A stretch of DNA of 64,000 nucleotides, from NCBI GenBank assembly GCA_014382245.1, contig JACNKC010000097.1, positions 25,254 to 89,253 of the forward strand, given 5' to 3'. Shown here one piece after another: positions 63,771 to 64,000 of this stretch. Made by a program: the position numbers and the translations under genes. The notes beneath the pieces are model-generated. The model had not been told where the DNA came from and did not search any database. It saw only the letters and a program-made list of their open reading frames with translations. Position 1 is the stretch's first letter; each line of letters begins with the position of its first letter. Source of the stretch: Pseudomonadota bacterium. Its GTDB lineage: Bacteria > Desulfobacterota > Binatia > UBA1149.

Positions 63771-64000
63771 ATGAAGAGACTTGCAGCGGCGTTGGTACTC
63801 TCGATCCTGGCGACCGGCCAGGGGCTCGCCTTAGCGGCACCTGCACCGTGGTCCGGATCAGGCGAACGCTGCAGCATCACCGTGGGCCTGGACACCGCCG
63901 TGAGCGTGGCCGGCCTGGGCCTCGAAGTCGCCTACGCTCCCACGGGTGTCGAGCTGTTGGGACAGGGGGAAGCGGCCGACTGCCGTTCGTTGTCAGTCGG
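63771..64000 (+). CDS. secreted protein, N-terminal fragment
   Basis: The gene runs off the window, with 76 codons visible. An N-terminal signal (MKRLAAALVLSILATGQGLA) with probable cleavage near ALAAP is followed by ERCSITVGLDTAVSVAGLGL. GGAGG lies about 7 bases before the ATG at 63771. No family is recognisable from the visible part. Confidence 0.6.
   Translation, partial: MKRLAAALVLSILATGQGLALAAPAPWSGSGERCSITVGLDTAVSVAGLGLEVAYAPTGVELLGQGEAADCRSLSV

Overview
The window is about 64 kb of GC-rich DNA, densely coding, with many GTG and TTG starts and frequent 1-4 base gene overlaps. Lipoprotein signals, an Lpp-like small lipoprotein, a Wzx-type flippase and many GT-C-like membrane proteins point to a diderm (Gram-negative) bacterium. 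A CofC/FbiD homologue (F420 biosynthesis), an archaeal-type class I aldolase and LRALGY-tailed lipoproteins of the sulfatase fold would suit an uncultured lineage of the former Deltaproteobacteria (Myxococcota, Desulfobacterota or Binatota-like). That placement is inference; no rRNA or other strong marker is present.

Layout. 1-3855: an acyl-transferase fragment, clpS, and a clpA broken in two places. 3837-5486 (minus): a CobW-type GTPase and cofC. 5634-10107 (plus): rsmD, coaD, an aspartate-type aminotransferase and two tandem zinc alcohol dehydrogenases. 10134-15106: a small lipoprotein, two polytopic membrane proteins, and a Cys-rich secreted protein with its own promoter and terminator. 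15462-28551 (plus): a collinear surface-glycan locus of five glycosyltransferase genes (one a GT4-GT2 fusion), a further GT4, a GT-C-like membrane protein, two methyltransferases and a flippase. 28584-52184: a mosaic of GT-C-like proteins, three acyltransferase-3 proteins, three lipoproteins of the sulfatase/alkaline phosphatase fold, an APC permease, an FkbM-type methyltransferase predicted to be a lipoprotein, an RmlD-like reductase, and a LarA-like racemase followed by an FAD D-lactate dehydrogenase. 52192-64000: a two-gene ABC exporter, a predicted aminopeptidase, class I fructose-bisphosphate aldolase, citrate synthase, a TetR regulator, an SMP-30-like lipoprotein, an alpha/beta hydrolase, fructose-1,6-bisphosphatase and the start of a secreted protein.

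Working together: the central 35 kb looks like glycan assembly plus extracytoplasmic decoration. Cytoplasmic GT2 and GT4 enzymes build lipid-linked sugars, DPM-synthase-like enzymes could charge polyprenyl phosphate, the flippase exports the product, GT-C enzymes use it outside, and acyltransferases and threonine-nucleophile alkaline-phosphatase-fold lipoproteins modify it. This is inference from families and proximity.

Most unusual signals: (i) two related long palindromes, at 20746-20798 and 45002-45118, whose stems differ in sequence but keep pairing; (ii) seven short tandem repeats, six of them with a 15-bp period, in unrelated genes and once in non-coding DNA; (iii) three 'sulfatases' with Thr at the formylglycine position; (iv) a methyltransferase behind a lipoprotein signal; (v) paired GT-C-like proteins with HEAT-like tails. 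The only gene-free stretch over 300 bases is 15107-15461, which holds a strong minus-strand promoter, a weaker plus-strand one, and their leaders. No rRNA, tRNA, CRISPR array, transposase or phage gene was seen.
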